64,000 nt of DNA from Rhopalosiphum padi (GCF_020882245.1 NC_083597.1:50632152-50696151), one strand, 5' to 3'. Positions 26,294 through 39,016 are shown, counted from the stretch's first letter. A program made the numbers and translations. The notes: generated by a model from the letters alone, not told the origin.

Positions 26294-27020
26294 CACAGAG
26301 CATAATATATATATAAAAAAAAGTACATTAAAGGTATATTTTATAGGGTACATGATAAATATCTATACTCAAAACAGGACGAAAAGCATTCTATTTGAAG
26401 TTTGTCGGGACATCATCCTCGAAAAAGAGCACATTTTTTTCTAACTTAAACACGTGATGAGTATTATAGGCTTACGTACCTATAGATACCCACCATATCT
26501 ATTTATATTCGGTAAACGCTTTTTAACCACTGCCCTCTCCCAATACCTATCGTACCTGCAAATTGAAAGCGATAGACCATTCATCGCCGGTTCGCAAATA
26601 TATGTATACAAAATATTATTATACGCACGTTAACTTTGGCTTTATCACACCTTTGTAACACAACAATATACACTGCACAATGATAATAATAACATTATTA
26701 AACTCCGCTGAAGCGTGCTGTGGCAGTGAGGGAGGGGGGCTCTTGTAGACTCGCGATTGTTTATCATATTATTATTTAATATATTGTATATTATTATGCG
26801 CCAACATAGGTATATACACATAATAATATGTAGGCAGTCCACAACACCCAGGTGATGGTATTGAGATAACGTCGTCAGAAATAATCATTATACGATTTCT
26901 ATTGTGCCGAGCACGCCATAATACGAGTATAAGTTACACAAATACGTATATAATATGTTATTATTGTATTATAAGTATATATTACATTATAATACGAATC
27001 GTTTGAAATGTTAATTATTA
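26294..27020. other. AT-rich stretch, no supported gene
   Basis: AT-rich sequence with a G-rich patch at about 26731-26741. Nothing coding is recognised. Confidence 0.5.
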
Positions 27021-27360
27021 TTATTACTATTTTAAGGTACCTGTACCGTGGTATGCAGTGGTTTTGGCCACCAATCCAACCGGTCGAAATCACTCCACAT
27101 CTCCTTGATTTTAAATACATGAATATATCAGTTAGTTCACGCTAATCCAAGACGTAAACCGACGTCGAAATTGCCCATAGTTTTGAATCTTTTTCTGACT
27201 ATTTTAAAACGGAAAATTTCAATGCAGTGAATACAAAACAGAACATATAGTAGTATATATATATCTATATATTTTTACCCGTTTGCGGCCTAAGTTTCCT
27301 CGACTACGCCGTCGTAGTGTGGCGACGGCTACACCACCTATAATAACACGCAATACGCAA

Positions 27361-27382
27361 TAATAATAATAATAATAATAAT
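27361..27382. repeat. TAA trinucleotide microsatellite
   Basis: Seven tandem TAA units. Confidence 0.9.
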
Positions 27383-27831
27383 GTACCTAAGCACACGCGT
27401 GTCCAAATTATTCTATACGCGTTATTTGCAGGACCACTCCGCGCCGGGTGTGTATGCGCAGCGCACACACATTCATAGCACATGACGAAAATCGTTGTCG
27501 CCTCTATACACACGCACACAATAATATATTTCAATTAAAGTTTCCCTTTCGCGAGCAAAGTTATCAGCCAGACGAAGACGACGACTTACACATCGGCGGC
27601 GCCCCTCTTCCCGCCACTGCGGCAAATAGTCACGCGCCGCGTCGGCGGATGTATTCGGTCGGACACGCAGTAATGGCACGCTAATTCCTGTATTCGTATT
27701 AAACGGTGTTAACCCTTTTGCGGTGGCCGTGGCGCCCCGATCTCCGCCGCCGCCGCCGCGACACAGCCTCCGAAACAGATAAGAACTTTGGCGACGACAC
27801 AACAATGGGATCATCACCAGCAGAGCACAGT

Positions 27832-27833
27832 AC

Positions 27834-27864
<31 letters not shown>

Positions 27865-27896
27865 CACACACAAGCACATATATATATATATATATA
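27832..27896. repeat. Compound TA-CA-TA microsatellite
   Basis: A TA tract, then a CA tract, then another TA tract over about 65 bases. It produces Tyr/Ile and Cys/Val runs in overlapping false frames. Confidence 0.95.
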
Positions 27897-28190
27897 GTTA
27901 TAAACATACACATTTTACATATTATACGCACACTCCGCGCGTATAACCTTCCGCACCCACCCCTCCCCGCCACCCATCACTCGACGGCACAAAACTCGAC
28001 TACCCTTTTTGTGCGCGCCCCGAAGAAGTGGCGTCCCACGACTTTGGCTGGCTATAGGTCGTCGTCGCCACCTCCGGTTTCCTGCCAACGCGCCACCACG
28101 GCGGCGGGTGGTGGTTTTAAAACCCTTTTCCGCGCGCCCGTCGCCATTAGCCTAATGCAGTGCCCGGCGATGTGTTGTGCGTGTGTAGTG

Positions 28191-28261
28191 TATATATATA
28201 TATATATATTACACTGAGCGTGTGCGTGTGTGACTGTGTGAGCACACACACACACACACAA
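28191..28261. repeat. TA and CA microsatellite pair
   Basis: A TA tract (28191-28209) and a CA tract (28243-28261) separated by a GT-rich linker. Confidence 0.9.
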
Positions 28262-28830
28262 ATATATATGTATGTATTTTATACGCGACGGTTACGGGGG
28301 CGGCAGCGTTCGCGATAAATCGCGGGACGGGTCGTCGCGCGTTCTATGGTTTCGCCGGAAGTCGTGAGATTCGGGTTGGAGGTGAAGTCAGCGTTGTTTT
28401 CTCCGTCACACAAGCACACGAACACGTGTGTATATTACGCGTGCCCCTCGAATGCCGCACGAAACTATGCACGGACGCGTTCCCCGCCCACCAGCGACTC
28501 ACCCGCAGCCCACCCCACCAGCACCAATCACTCGTTTGACGTGAAAACAAACCCGACTCGGCCGTTTTCCGTCGCTCGTGCGATCGTTATACGCCATTAT
28601 AATAATATGTGTGTGTACATACAATTCAGTTTGGCCGTTTTAATTAAAAATTCGTCGCTTTCGGCGCTGCGTTAAAAACGTTATATTATTATTACATAAT
28701 AAGACATTACGCGCGTAAATCGCGTTTGAACGTTAATCTAAAACGCGTACACACACGCATCAGCTGTGCGCGTGTGTATATGTCTGCATGCAGTGTATGA
28801 CCGCCGCCCGGAGTGAAAAACTACGGACGT

Positions 28831-28853
28831 ATATATAATATATATATATATAT
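28831..28853. repeat. TA-rich microsatellite
   Basis: Near-perfect TA run with a single interruption. Confidence 0.85.
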
Positions 28854-29319
28854 GGGTACCTGCGTCGCTTTATTGCCCAACACCTAACATCGCACTGCAC
28901 CCGGCCGTCGCCCTATGCACAAATATTATAAATATTATGTTATTATTATAATATATAGTCAGGAAAAAACGAGCATACGATTATTGTTGCGCCGTGCGAA
29001 ACCATTGCGTAACGGCGACGTGGTCGAGTGTGAAAACTCAATAAGTTTCTCGAGAGTAATAATAATATTTTACAATATATAATATTATCATCGTTGCGCT
29101 CTATTATTTCGCAACGTTATAATATAGACTGTGCGTTCTGTGTGAAGTTTCGTCCGTAAAAAAAAAAATCCGTTGGAAACATTGCACGTTGTTTCTGGAC
29201 GGCGTTACGAGTGATATTGACTGCGGTCTGCGAATAAATGCTGTGCTAGTGTGTGTGTGTATAGAAAACCCCGTCTGAGCCTCCGTCAAATCTTTTTTTT
29301 TACATAATAACAAAAATAA

Positions 29320-30100
29320 TATTCTAATTATAGAACTATAATTTTAATCTACTATTTCTACTGTTCTATATATTTTTAATTTACCTAGCTACCTGAGAAT
29401 AAGGATAAACATTTTAAATTTTAGTTTGTTAATTTTTAGTACATATTCATTAATTATCGAATTGGGTTGTGTAAATATTATATTAAAAGTTTAAAACTTA
29501 TGAATAATATATTAGATAGTATTTTTGAAAGTTTAGGCAGAATAATACATTGGTGTACATTGTACAGGATACCACTTCGATATGACAGATTCTTGCCTGG
29601 TTAACCAATACACCGAGTAGCCTACAGCCGACAGCGCCAATCGGTTAATGTGAAATCGGGGCCGCCATAAAATATATTTTTATGAGCCTAGACGTCATGG
29701 TTATTTTAACCAGATTATATAATATATACTTAAAAAAAGGTGAAATAATTTTTTTAATTGTCCAAAAGTATCCGTATTCGGCACATTATTTGTAAAATAT
29801 ATATCTTCTTACATGGAACATGAGGAAAAACAAAATTAAAAATAGAGACACTGTAAATGCATATATAGTCTTATTTAAACGTGGTAAACTGCCATCACGA
29901 TGATCAAATTTCAACAGCCGAGAGCCATTGGGTTGTTTGAGTCGGTCCACTCGGTCCATTTTTCCAGTTATAAACACTTAATATATTAGTACATTAGTAC
30001 ATTCATTACTAAATACATGATTCAATGGCGAAAAACCGAAAACCATATCTTAACGATGCAGAATTTTTTTTTTTTTAATTGAGTTTAAACCAATGTATAC
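29320..30100. other. AT-rich stretch with one GC-richer pocket
   Basis: AT-rich except for about 29575-29675, which is locally GC-richer but stop-containing in all frames. No gene recognised. Confidence 0.5.
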
Positions 30101-30220
30101 GCCATCGCTATATCTTTAAGACGGTATACACCTTCGTCGAGTGGCAAGTCGTGTTCTTTTCGAATTCCAACGCAATAATATTGTTATAAACCGACCTCTT
30201 AATGTCGTTTCCGCGCGCAC

Positions 30221-30403
30221 ATGATTCGCAATTCTCAATTTTCACTAGTGATTATAATATTAATAACGTCAGCTAATTCAATGGTAAACACTGCGGGTGA
30301 TCACGTGATCGTGCACCATAAGTCAAACTCCACGTATATACGAAAGTATGTGCACCGAACAGCCAATCGAAAAATTCACCAACGTTTTCCGACGTATATA
30401 TGA
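30221..30403 (+). CDS. Possible small secreted protein, 60 codons (unproven)
   Basis: An ATG-initiated frame encodes a protein with a short basic start (Arg3), a hydrophobic core (about residues 7-15, Phe-Ser-Leu-Val then Ile/Leu-rich) and a small polar Thr-Ser-Ala-Asn-Ser segment at 16-20. This looks like a signal peptide with cleavage near residue 20. The remainder is basic and His/Arg/Lys-rich, with no cysteines. A TATAAA at 30185-30190 is too close to the ATG to be a normal promoter. The first AATAAA I noted downstream is at 30668. A donor-like ATG/GTAAAC occurs just after the hydrophobic part, so this could instead be a signal-peptide exon. Unrecognised; chance is possible. Confidence 0.22.
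   Translation: MIRNSQFSLVIIILITSANSMVNTAGDHVIVHHKSNSTYIRKYVHRTANRKIHQRFPTYI
30299..30310. promoter_or_regulatory. Perfect 12-bp palindrome with CACGTG core
   Basis: GATCACGTGATC is fully symmetric and contains the canonical E-box bound by bHLH factors. Function is not shown. It overlaps the small open frame at 30221-30403. Confidence 0.25.
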
Positions 30404-31737
30404 GCACCTATTATACAGATACGTGAATTATTGTGTGATCACAGTGTGACGAGTACTCGACGGAGCTTTGACAACTGTCGTCTTACGCGTTAAGCGCTGA
30501 TTGAATCCGCCTAGAGTGGGCGCCGACGATTATAAGTCCTTGTTTCGATATTAAACTAAAATCACGTTCGCAACGAGCGTAAATTGTTTGTGTATATGTA
30601 TGTATAAAAAAAATGTAAATACAGTGCACGTCGATCGGTCAGAGATTAGTTTTGTTTGCAAAACATTAATAAAATTATTATTATTACATTAAACTTCAAC
30701 GCCGTGATCGTCTGTATAGGAGATAAGTACATATAACAAAGATGAATGAAAGTAGTTTTCTTAATTGTACGCCATATATTTTTACAGAAACTTCATGAGT
30801 AATACCCGAATTTCAATGCAAAGTGCATTAATTTTTAGGTAGGTACCTACTCTTGAACCACTCATTTCGAGTATAATATAGTTTATGTAACACATATTTC
30901 AAAGGTGAAACTTTTATTTTACACTTTTTAGAGTTTTCAGGTCATTTTAATAATGTTTAGTGCATATACCTATACCTATTAAAACATTTTACGAGCAACT
31001 TTTACTGTAAATTAGAAAATTTAAAATCTTATATCAAGAAATGTAGTTTTCTATGTAGATAAAGAAATATTAAAAATGTCCAGAGTTAAATAGCCGTTTT
31101 CCTATTAGTTGCGTTGTTGTATGTAATTATTGTTTTGAAAAGACATTTTAGTTTCTAAATGAGCATTTAAGTCTGGACCTTAGCTAGTACTGATAGCTTA
31201 TAATAATATATTCACGATAGCGAATTATTTGTCATACTATAATATTTTATTTTGCGTCTACTATAAATAATACATATTAATATTATCTTATATTATAGGT
31301 AAATTATGGTTAGGCTACCCATTATAATAATATTGTAATAATATTGCAACAATAATATAATTCATCATATGCATCTTTTTACTTATCCATTAGTATAGTT
31401 TTTATAGTAATGCCGTAATGGTATATTATTATTCCTTCTGTCAAAATCAAAACGCTTTACTTGTGCGTATAAAATCGAACGTAGTACATTGAGTTGGTCA
31501 CGGACGCTTGTCAAATGCAAAACACGAAAGTACAACAATAAGTAATAATATTATTATTATTAGTGCCAGAGCCGTCAAACTCCTATACCCTCATCCATCG
31601 ACCGTCGACAGGTCGCACCGCCACGCGACTGTGTAATGAATAATATTTGAATACGATTTATATATTATTTTTATGGCTCGTATATATTTTGTATTACGTT
31701 TCTCGATATTGTTGTTGTTTATATAAAAATCATAAAA

Positions 31738-31756
31738 TTATTATTATTATTATTAT
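31738..31756. repeat. TTA trinucleotide microsatellite
   Basis: About six tandem TTA units. Confidence 0.9.
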
Positions 31757-32604
31757 GATTTGGTATTCAAACTTTGGATACCGTTCTGAGCACCGCCTAC
31801 CGGATAAATTGATTGATTCTTAAATAAATATAATATATAAAACTATACTATTTCGCTGAATCAATTATTCCGGCGACGAAGACGACTGTGTATATAAGTA
31901 ATGATATAATATGAATATAGCCGTTAATTACGCGACGTGATAAACTTTGTTACAAAGTCAAGCGAAATAAATTATAAAAGTCTCGGCCGACTTTTTAACT
32001 CGTTAATGCGCCCACGTCACCTGGTAGATGTGTGAATTATAATTTATAATTTATATTACCGACGCCGCACACTTGTTGCTCACAAAAAATAAACACGTGC
32101 ACTATACTATTATGACATGTATATTTATGTTTTACAATGTGTGTAACCAGACGAGAAAATAATATCAGTTGTTAATGATTTGTTTGTTTTCTTAAATAAA
32201 AAAATGCACTGTAATGCAGTAGCCGTGATGAAATAAAAAAATAAAAAAACGAACGAATTTAATTTTATATTCTTATTAAACCATTTGACTCTATGTAGTA
32301 AGCTGTAACCTAACATCAGATACTTATATAATTGTTATTTTATTTGTTCTTATCAAATATTATAATCTGAACCCGGAGTCATAATCGTTTCCGTAAAATA
32401 TTTTTCATTCGTCGTTTAAACATAATATAAATATAAATTTAACACTTGTATAATAACTATTGTACCAATATTTTAGTATAAATAAGATTAAAATCATGTA
32501 AATATCATATTTTCAAAGAAATAAATGAAGTAGGTCATTTAAAGTAAGTATTTTTTAACCCACTAAATGTATTAAAAATAAATTTAAAAAGTATGTAAAA
32601 TCCA

Positions 32605-32631
32605 CCCCCCCCCCCCCCCAAAAAAAAAAAA
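32605..32631. repeat. Adjoining poly-C and poly-A tracts
   Basis: Fifteen C bases are followed directly by twelve A bases. An unusual homopolymer pair in AT-rich surroundings, possibly a relic of a transposon end, but no partner end was seen. Confidence 0.85.
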
Positions 32632-33467
32632 TAATGCTTATTGTCTCAGAATATTAGTTTCGATGATATTTCGACACTGTAATTATTAAAAGTTCATGTT
32701 TTAAGATCCAGTTGTTAGCGATTTAATTCTGTAATATTATAACAACGATATAGAAACCTGGAAAACTAACCTTTACTGAAGTTGCAAATCAAAAGAAATC
32801 ACAAAGTTGACTAGTCCATAAGCGATATAAAGAATGATGATTTTGTACGTTGGCTTTACTAACATAAACATTATATAATAAACATCTCAATATTATTATA
32901 TGTAAATAAACATCATATAAATATATTATACGATTTGTAAGAAAGGAATATTTTTCGAGTGACATTACGACAACGAACGTCGACAAGACAACATTATTAT
33001 AATAATTAATATTATTATAATACATATAATACAATATACTATTCAAACTTACAAAATATATGGTACGAAGAGACTTGCATTGTTATAAGTAGGTATACAA
33101 CAGGTAACCTACACGTGCAACAGAATGACGGTTGATCGACCTATTGTATAATAATATTACATCAATTAAGTAATGTAACGATATGAGCGCAAATAGCTGT
33201 GTTCACGTGAACAAAAGACGTTAACTTCACGAACAATTCATGTATACTAGATGTTTTGTAAAAACAGAAGCACGGTTAGAAACACGTGTCATTCGTAAAA
33301 AATGAACAAATTTGATAGGTACTCGGCATAATTGATTATCTGACGTTTAAATAGTTACCATCGCTGCAGTTTTTAAAATAAAAACAGCGTTTTGATGTTA
33401 TATAACATACCTTACAATGACAACTACAGGTATGTAAAATATGAGTTTATTTTTAATAACGTTTTAA

Positions 33468-33487
33468 TTGTTCAAATAATTGAACAA
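33468..33487. repeat. Short perfect hairpin
   Basis: Arms TTGTTCAA and TTGAACAA are separated by a 4-base ATAA loop. Confidence 0.8.
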
Positions 33488-34929
33488 CAATTTAGTGATA
33501 AGTACTGTGGTTGGAGAGGGGACGATAACTGATAAGGAATATTTTAAATAAATAATAATCTATTACACCGAGAGCACCATAAGTCAAAACTACGGGCGCA
33601 TTCTACGCATACATGCATCCTGCAATCAAAGAGGTTGATTATTTTTATACGAGTTGCCACTCGACGTACCCTAAATTTAAATATAAAATAAAGGGGTCAA
33701 TATGTCATATACTAATCACCACCGAATGAACAGATAATACATTTTTATAAATATAATATACATAAGTGATTCCTTATATATAAAATTATAAGCGAAACAA
33801 AAGTGTTTGAATATCACGTATCTCGTATACTTAAAGCAAGCTACAATGACTACTCGGAAATCGTGAATTATTGAGAATAGTAAATTTATTTCCGACACTT
33901 GTGGTGTACTAATTATTATAATATGGTTTTATTTTTACAAATTATTTTAGTTACTTTAAATTTTGAATTTGTATCATATTAAAAATATACTCTATCGTAA
34001 ACTTAATTTTTTATAATAATAACACAATATATTATGAATTTATGACATTATGTAAACATTAATTTATTTGCGTGGTATGTTATAGTGACGTATTATAATA
34101 TTATGAACCACAACTTAATACTACGAGTACATAGGAGGTAATTCATATATTTCGGGAGTTAAATACAATTCACCGATAACCACAGTGCGTTTTCATGAAG
34201 AAACTATAAAGAACTAATATTACTTATTAATGCGGTGTCGTCAAGAGATCGTAGTGGTTAAAAACAATATTTCAGAAAACGAATGCAATTAAGAGTACCT
34301 ACTATTATAATCTATAATACTATATAGCAGTTAGTAATTGAATAGGCAGGTATTCTTTCAAGTAGAAAAAATCAATTAACAAGCATGATTTAGTGATGAT
34401 TAAGTAATTTAAATGTTTAAAATAACTAATAGTAAATGGCTGGAATATAAAAGTAAACAATGAACGATATTGATTTTTACTTTATTTTTCATAGGTTTTT
34501 ACAGATTTTAGCACAATTTTGGTACGTTGCTCATATGTTTATAAAAAAAATCATAACCACACCATTGTCACAGCAAGAATATAGACATTTTAAATTCAAA
34601 CAAACTTAAAACCGTATTATTTTGACAATTGTTAAAGTACACGAGCTGTGATTTATAACTAAGGCTGAAATTACTTTTACAAATTATCAAACGGAACTAG
34701 AACTATTTAAATTAAAACATTCAAGCACTCAATCTGAAAATTGAAATCACCCAAAGGAAAGTAGGAAAATATAATGATTTAAGATGAGGTAATTATATAA
34801 AATATACCTATATAATATAAAATATATGAAAGAAAAATAATATCAGTAAAAAAAAACCATTATGCATAAATCGTAGATGAAACAATTCTTACATACGATC
34901 ACGTACAAAAACATTATACTACAGTACTT

Positions 34930-35060
34930 GTTTCGCCAACACCGGACTTACCTTTGTTTTGACTTGTGGACGGCGATGACTAGGGTTCTGATTATGACGA
35001 GGAGAGGGTAGGGTTAATAAATAAAGTAGAACAACGATATATATAAATTTTACAAATGAT
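34930..35060 (-). other. Minus-strand splice-donor candidate with open frame
   Basis: Reading the minus strand, a roughly 42-codon open stretch with a Pro/Arg/His-rich end runs into AAAG/GTAAGT, a full-consensus donor with the intron beginning at about 34952. It lies downstream, on the same strand, of the ORF at 35406-35633, so the two could belong to one transcript. There is no ATG and no recognised protein, so this is speculative. Confidence 0.12.
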
Positions 35061-35405
35061 ATTTAAAAAACAAACCAAAACATAATATATCAAAAATAAG
35101 TAATTATGTTATATATAATACAACAATACGCCAACTGGCACTAGACAGATCGTCCTGTATGATATATGAATAACTATTAATATAAAAAACTAATATAACT
35201 AAATTATTATAACTAATAATAATAAAAAAAAAGAGAACGGTACCGTAAGGAGAGGTAAGATGGAGCTGGACCGCTTCTTAAATTGCGCCGATCTGCAGCA
35301 GTTGATACTCTCTTGGATAATTGGCCAAAGCTGGTACCAATACTAACCGTGCCTAAACTGGCCACGGTAATATCATAAAGGAGCTAATAAAAGCCGTGCT
35401 TTTCT

Positions 35406-35633
35406 TCAGCGTAAGAGAAGCGACGACAAAACCGTAAACGGCAACGTAATAATAATTATAAATAAAGAAATGATCACACCGCAAACGAACGCATGACAAT
35501 AACAACGGCGGACATAATATAGTTGTTTTTCTAATGTCACGCAGTATTGCCGGACGCCATACGTTCCAGCTGAACGGACGGCGCTGATTTCTCGACCAAG
35601 GGGGATGTCGGTGGCATGTATGCCAACTTGCAT
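35406..35633 (-). CDS. Unrecognised small ORF with C-terminal membrane segment
   Basis: A 75-codon minus-strand frame starts with ATG and ends in TGA. Residues 1-48 are mixed and soluble-looking, with several Gly, Arg and Cys. From about residue 49 a strongly hydrophobic Val/Ile/Leu/Phe/Thr segment follows, ending in Leu-Leu-Leu-Arg, like a single tail-anchor helix. The region is less AT-rich than its surroundings, and the amino acid mix is unlike the Tyr/Asn/Lys noise elsewhere. The nearest upstream in-frame stop is about 33 bases before the ATG. A different frame is also open across the same DNA. No family recognised. It could be a relic of a mobile element or chance. Confidence 0.2.
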   Translation of the reverse strand: MQVGIHATDIPLGREISAVRSAGTYGVRQYCVTLEKQLYYVRRCYCHAFVCGVIISLFIIIITLPFTVLSSLLLR

Positions 35634-35699
35634 AAACAGTACTACTTGGCACTTGAAAATAAATTAAGAAATAAAATACTTTCTTTTTCTAAATGGAAA

Positions 35700-36770
35700 T
35701 TTCCCCTTAGTTTCCAAAATAAGAGAAACTATGTAAAAATCACTTGAGCCAAAATGTAATCTAATTCGTTCCTTCCTTACCACTAAATAACCAGCTATCC
35801 TATATTATATGCAATACATCAAGGGAAATCTAATGAAGTATACGTCACACAAAGGTTTGACGTATACAAAAGATATTTTTTGATTTCCTATGTTTAAACC
35901 GTCAAATGACCAAATATTGACACCTTTAGTAAAAGCTTATTTAATTCTCCTTTTGCTGACTATTCTAACAAGTACTGCATAAAAGGATAATTTAACCTAA
36001 CCTCGCGAGACTTATAATCTATAACCCTAAGGTCGCTCTACTCGTGAACAACTGACAACAATAAGAGATTTCAATATTAACCTAGACAAAATCGTACTAT
36101 TTCTCAGCCATGATAACGATAACGAGTATTGGAAGAAAAAGTTTAACAGTTTAACTTTTACAAAAGTGTAACAAAACAATTATTTTTAAATGGCCGGTTG
36201 TCACTCGTCGTTCACCACACCTTGAGAAATACTCGATAGCCCCTCTCTCGTCGTAATAATACGAGTAGTAATATTAACATTTGATTGAGTCAGTATTCGT
36301 TGATTTCTGCTTCGTATGAAATAATAATTTGTGGGCAATATACCTACTATATTTTTAAAACCACTCGTACATGCAACACTCACAATCAATCACATTCTTG
36401 ACCAAATGCTCAATATACACCGAAGCTACACGAAGAGTCATCGGACCATCCACGAATTCCAGCCTCACTTAAACACAAAGAAAAAACTCGAAAACATAAC
36501 ATTTATTTTTCCTCGAGTCAAAAATCGTAAGTATATAATAAATTAAATACCTATAATGTTGTTTTGTTTTATTCGTGACCTGTGCGTAATATTATAAACT
36601 AAAAACCGTCTATAATGATGATTATAATCGCTGGGTGTCGTCGAAACGTTGTCAAAAAATTAAAAAAAATAAATACATTTATATATTTATATATAACACG
36701 CGGATCGTTGCAGAGAGAAACTTACTATATATTGTTAGGCATTTAATAATATAACGACAACCGTATAATA
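35700..36770. other. Stretch with moderate base composition, no supported gene
   Basis: Less extreme AT content than the flanks. A forward open frame over 36331-36546 runs into a donor-like ATC/GTAAGT at about 36528, and another frame is open on the minus strand (36201-36389). Both lack a proper start or a recognisable domain. Confidence 0.35.
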
Positions 36771-37740
36771 ACAATACGCTATTATTGCGTTTACGACGGT
36801 ACGGCGCGTCGGCGTTGTCTCGTCCACCCTCGTCGATGTGCCCACATAACTACACATAATACGATTACTAATATCATATTATTATTATTATACACACACA
36901 TTATACGATGATGTATATATTTATATTATGTATGACGTACGATATATCGTACACTAATTCGCGTAAACGACCGTTCAATTACCGCGCGATGGGTATTAAA
37001 CCGTAATCGCGGTCGCGGTAGGTATAATCGCGGGGACGTTTTGAAACGCCGCGATTCGGCGGTGCACGCCGCGGGATAACTCGGGGATAACGGCCCGCGG
37101 CGGTGGCGTAGGTACACGCGCGTTACTACGATATATTATTACGATATCACGTTAATCGTTCGCGAGACGTAATTCGCGGACCGTTTAAACACTCGGTATA
37201 CCGTTAGCGCGGTAAATATAATACCGCGGTATAATATTGCCGGAATTCGATAGGCGCACGAGAGAGGGCCTTGCTAATAATTATTATTGCCTCGTAATAT
37301 AATATCCTCTCGCTGTCCCCCGTCGCCGCGGGTTCGCCTGCGAAGACGAGAAAGGACGTTCGGAACGCGAATCTAATGCGATTCGACCGGTCACGTCTAT
37401 CGGTGGCCGAACTAACCGCCGCGGCGCGGACGAGTGCCGACGACGGCAAAGATTTAACGATCGGTTAGGTTAAGAGCTTAAGACTTGCGGCGCGCGCACG
37501 TGTGTGTGTGTGCGTGCGTGCGCGCGTGTTTAGACCTCGACTTAGCCCCCCCTCCCCGCCGCCCATCAGGCGTGATACCGTTTTCTCGCTAATACCTTCT
37601 CGGCGAGATATCCTCTCGCAGCAGCGTCCGGACACAATACACCATATACGCGCGCGAAGCACCTAATTTTACAGTCTTCGCGAGACATTACCGCCATAAT
37701 TAATAACACGACCGTCCTCCGCGGCAAAAAAAAATCGAGT
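36770..37740. other. CpG-rich island, no coding sequence recognised
   Basis: Strongly CpG-rich, with many CGCG, GCGG and TCGCG words and no CpG depletion. It is bounded by AT-rich DNA on both sides. Minus-strand frames of 60-81 codons lack repeats but start at non-ATG codons and show no domain. The island resembles an unmethylated promoter region, and one GGTTAGGTTA word lies at 37463. Confidence 0.4.
37499..37528. repeat. GT/GC alternating purine-pyrimidine tract
   Basis: An alternating TG then CG tract of about 30 bases. Such alternating sequence can adopt Z-DNA. Confidence 0.8.
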
Positions 37741-37783
37741 GAGTACCTACAACATTTGGCTCTTAGCAGTCTTAGCGAATCTG

Positions 37784-37809
37784 TTATATATATATATATA
37801 TTTTTTTTT
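37784..37809. repeat. TA microsatellite with adjoining poly-T
   Basis: A TA tract (37784-37800) is followed directly by nine T bases. Confidence 0.85.
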
Positions 37810-38803
37810 AATACGTTAGGTTAGTTTGAAAACGAAACATAATAATATTGTCTGGCATTGACGTTATAATATAATATAATACCTGAAGCAGCTACTGGAC
37901 GATATATTAATGCCCTATAAAAGACTGAAAACTCAACAACTTGACCAAGTCAGCAGTAGTAGTAGCGCACATAAGATTGATTTTAAGAAGATTGTGCTAA
38001 TAATAGTTTTCTGAAAATCATTTACTATATAGATACTATACAAGAGGAGAGGTGCGTTTTGTAAAAATTCGTTTTCATAACCAAAAGACATTTTAAGAAC
38101 AAAAGCACAAAGGTTAGGTTAACCAAGCCTAACCACTACCAATGTATAGATTCACGAACGCACCATGTTTCTGGAAAGTGCATTATATGCCCGAAGCAGT
38201 AACACTGATAATGTAATTTTATTATATTATTCATAAGTTTCGTCACCGAATACAGCGAACACACCCAAAAGCCAAAGGCGTTATTCGTTTCAAATATCAA
38301 CCTACCCGAAGACAATTGCGAGTTCTAGACATAATAAAAATATTCAATTATATCATACTCCAAAACAGTTGTTGTTCAACTATTATTTTATTAATCAGCA
38401 ATATAATATTATTAATTAGAGATTATAGTCTTATTTATTTTTATCGTTATATTATCCGCACTTCATATGTTATACTCTAATATTTTGGGTATCAGAAGAT
38501 TTATGTTTTATACATAAGATAACTGTTATAGTCGTAGATATTTATATTGAAGTATATCTACACGGCTACACAGTATTATACATTATAGTATAATTTATAG
38601 GGCACCAGAATTTCAATTACTGAAAAAAAAAACCTAATTAATTATTATAAAAATAAAACATAGTAAGTTGTTATCACTTGACGGATAGTCAAACAAAACA
38701 TTTTCGTATTTTATATGCAAAACGAACACTGTAATATCACTAATAACTACCTAAGAATATTTATAAGTTATAAATAAATTATAACATATCGAATAGTAGC
38801 AGT

Positions 38804-38865
38804 GCCATATTTGTGGGGGGGGGGGGGCGAGCTTCCCCTGAAATTCATAACACGATAACCTAACA
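38804..38865. mobile_element. Possible single end of a TIR element
   Basis: A sequence starting GCAGTGCCA, then 13 G bases (38815-38827) and a CCCCTGAAATT stretch, resembles the terminus of the GCAGTGGCG-type element at 59085. No inverted partner end was found nearby, so this is a weak call. Confidence 0.2.
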
Positions 38866-39016
38866 AATATTTCAACGGCCTTAAGAACGAGAAACGTCTG
38901 ACGTAAAAAAAAATGTCGATAAATTTAAAGTAAGTACTTATTACTTACCTATTTTATTATGTGAAACAATATAACATCTCGCACTACAGAGTCTCAGCAA
39001 ATGATTGCGGTCTTAA

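Larger units (their letters stand above)
27020..29320. other. CpG-rich island with many microsatellites
   Basis: About 2.3 kb of GC-richer, CpG-rich DNA containing TAA, TA and CA repeats. Open frames of 60-166 codons overlap in several frames on both strands and mostly traverse the repeats. No domain, reliable start or paired splice sites could be assigned. The island resembles the one at 16.2-18.6 kb and may be promoter-associated. Confidence 0.4.
30700..34900. other. AT-rich desert
   Basis: AT-rich, stop-dense sequence with TTA repeats, homopolymers and small hairpins. Short open frames are Tyr/Ile/Asn/Lys-biased. No gene supported. Confidence 0.6.

Noticed and set aside
27473..27973. 166-codon minus-strand open frame
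   Set aside because: It crosses the 65-base TA-CA-TA repeat and has multiple overlapping frames on both strands.
37204..37449. 81-codon minus-strand frame in a CpG island
   Set aside because: It starts at TTG, and the Ala/Arg bias follows CpG content. No domain or paired splice sites.
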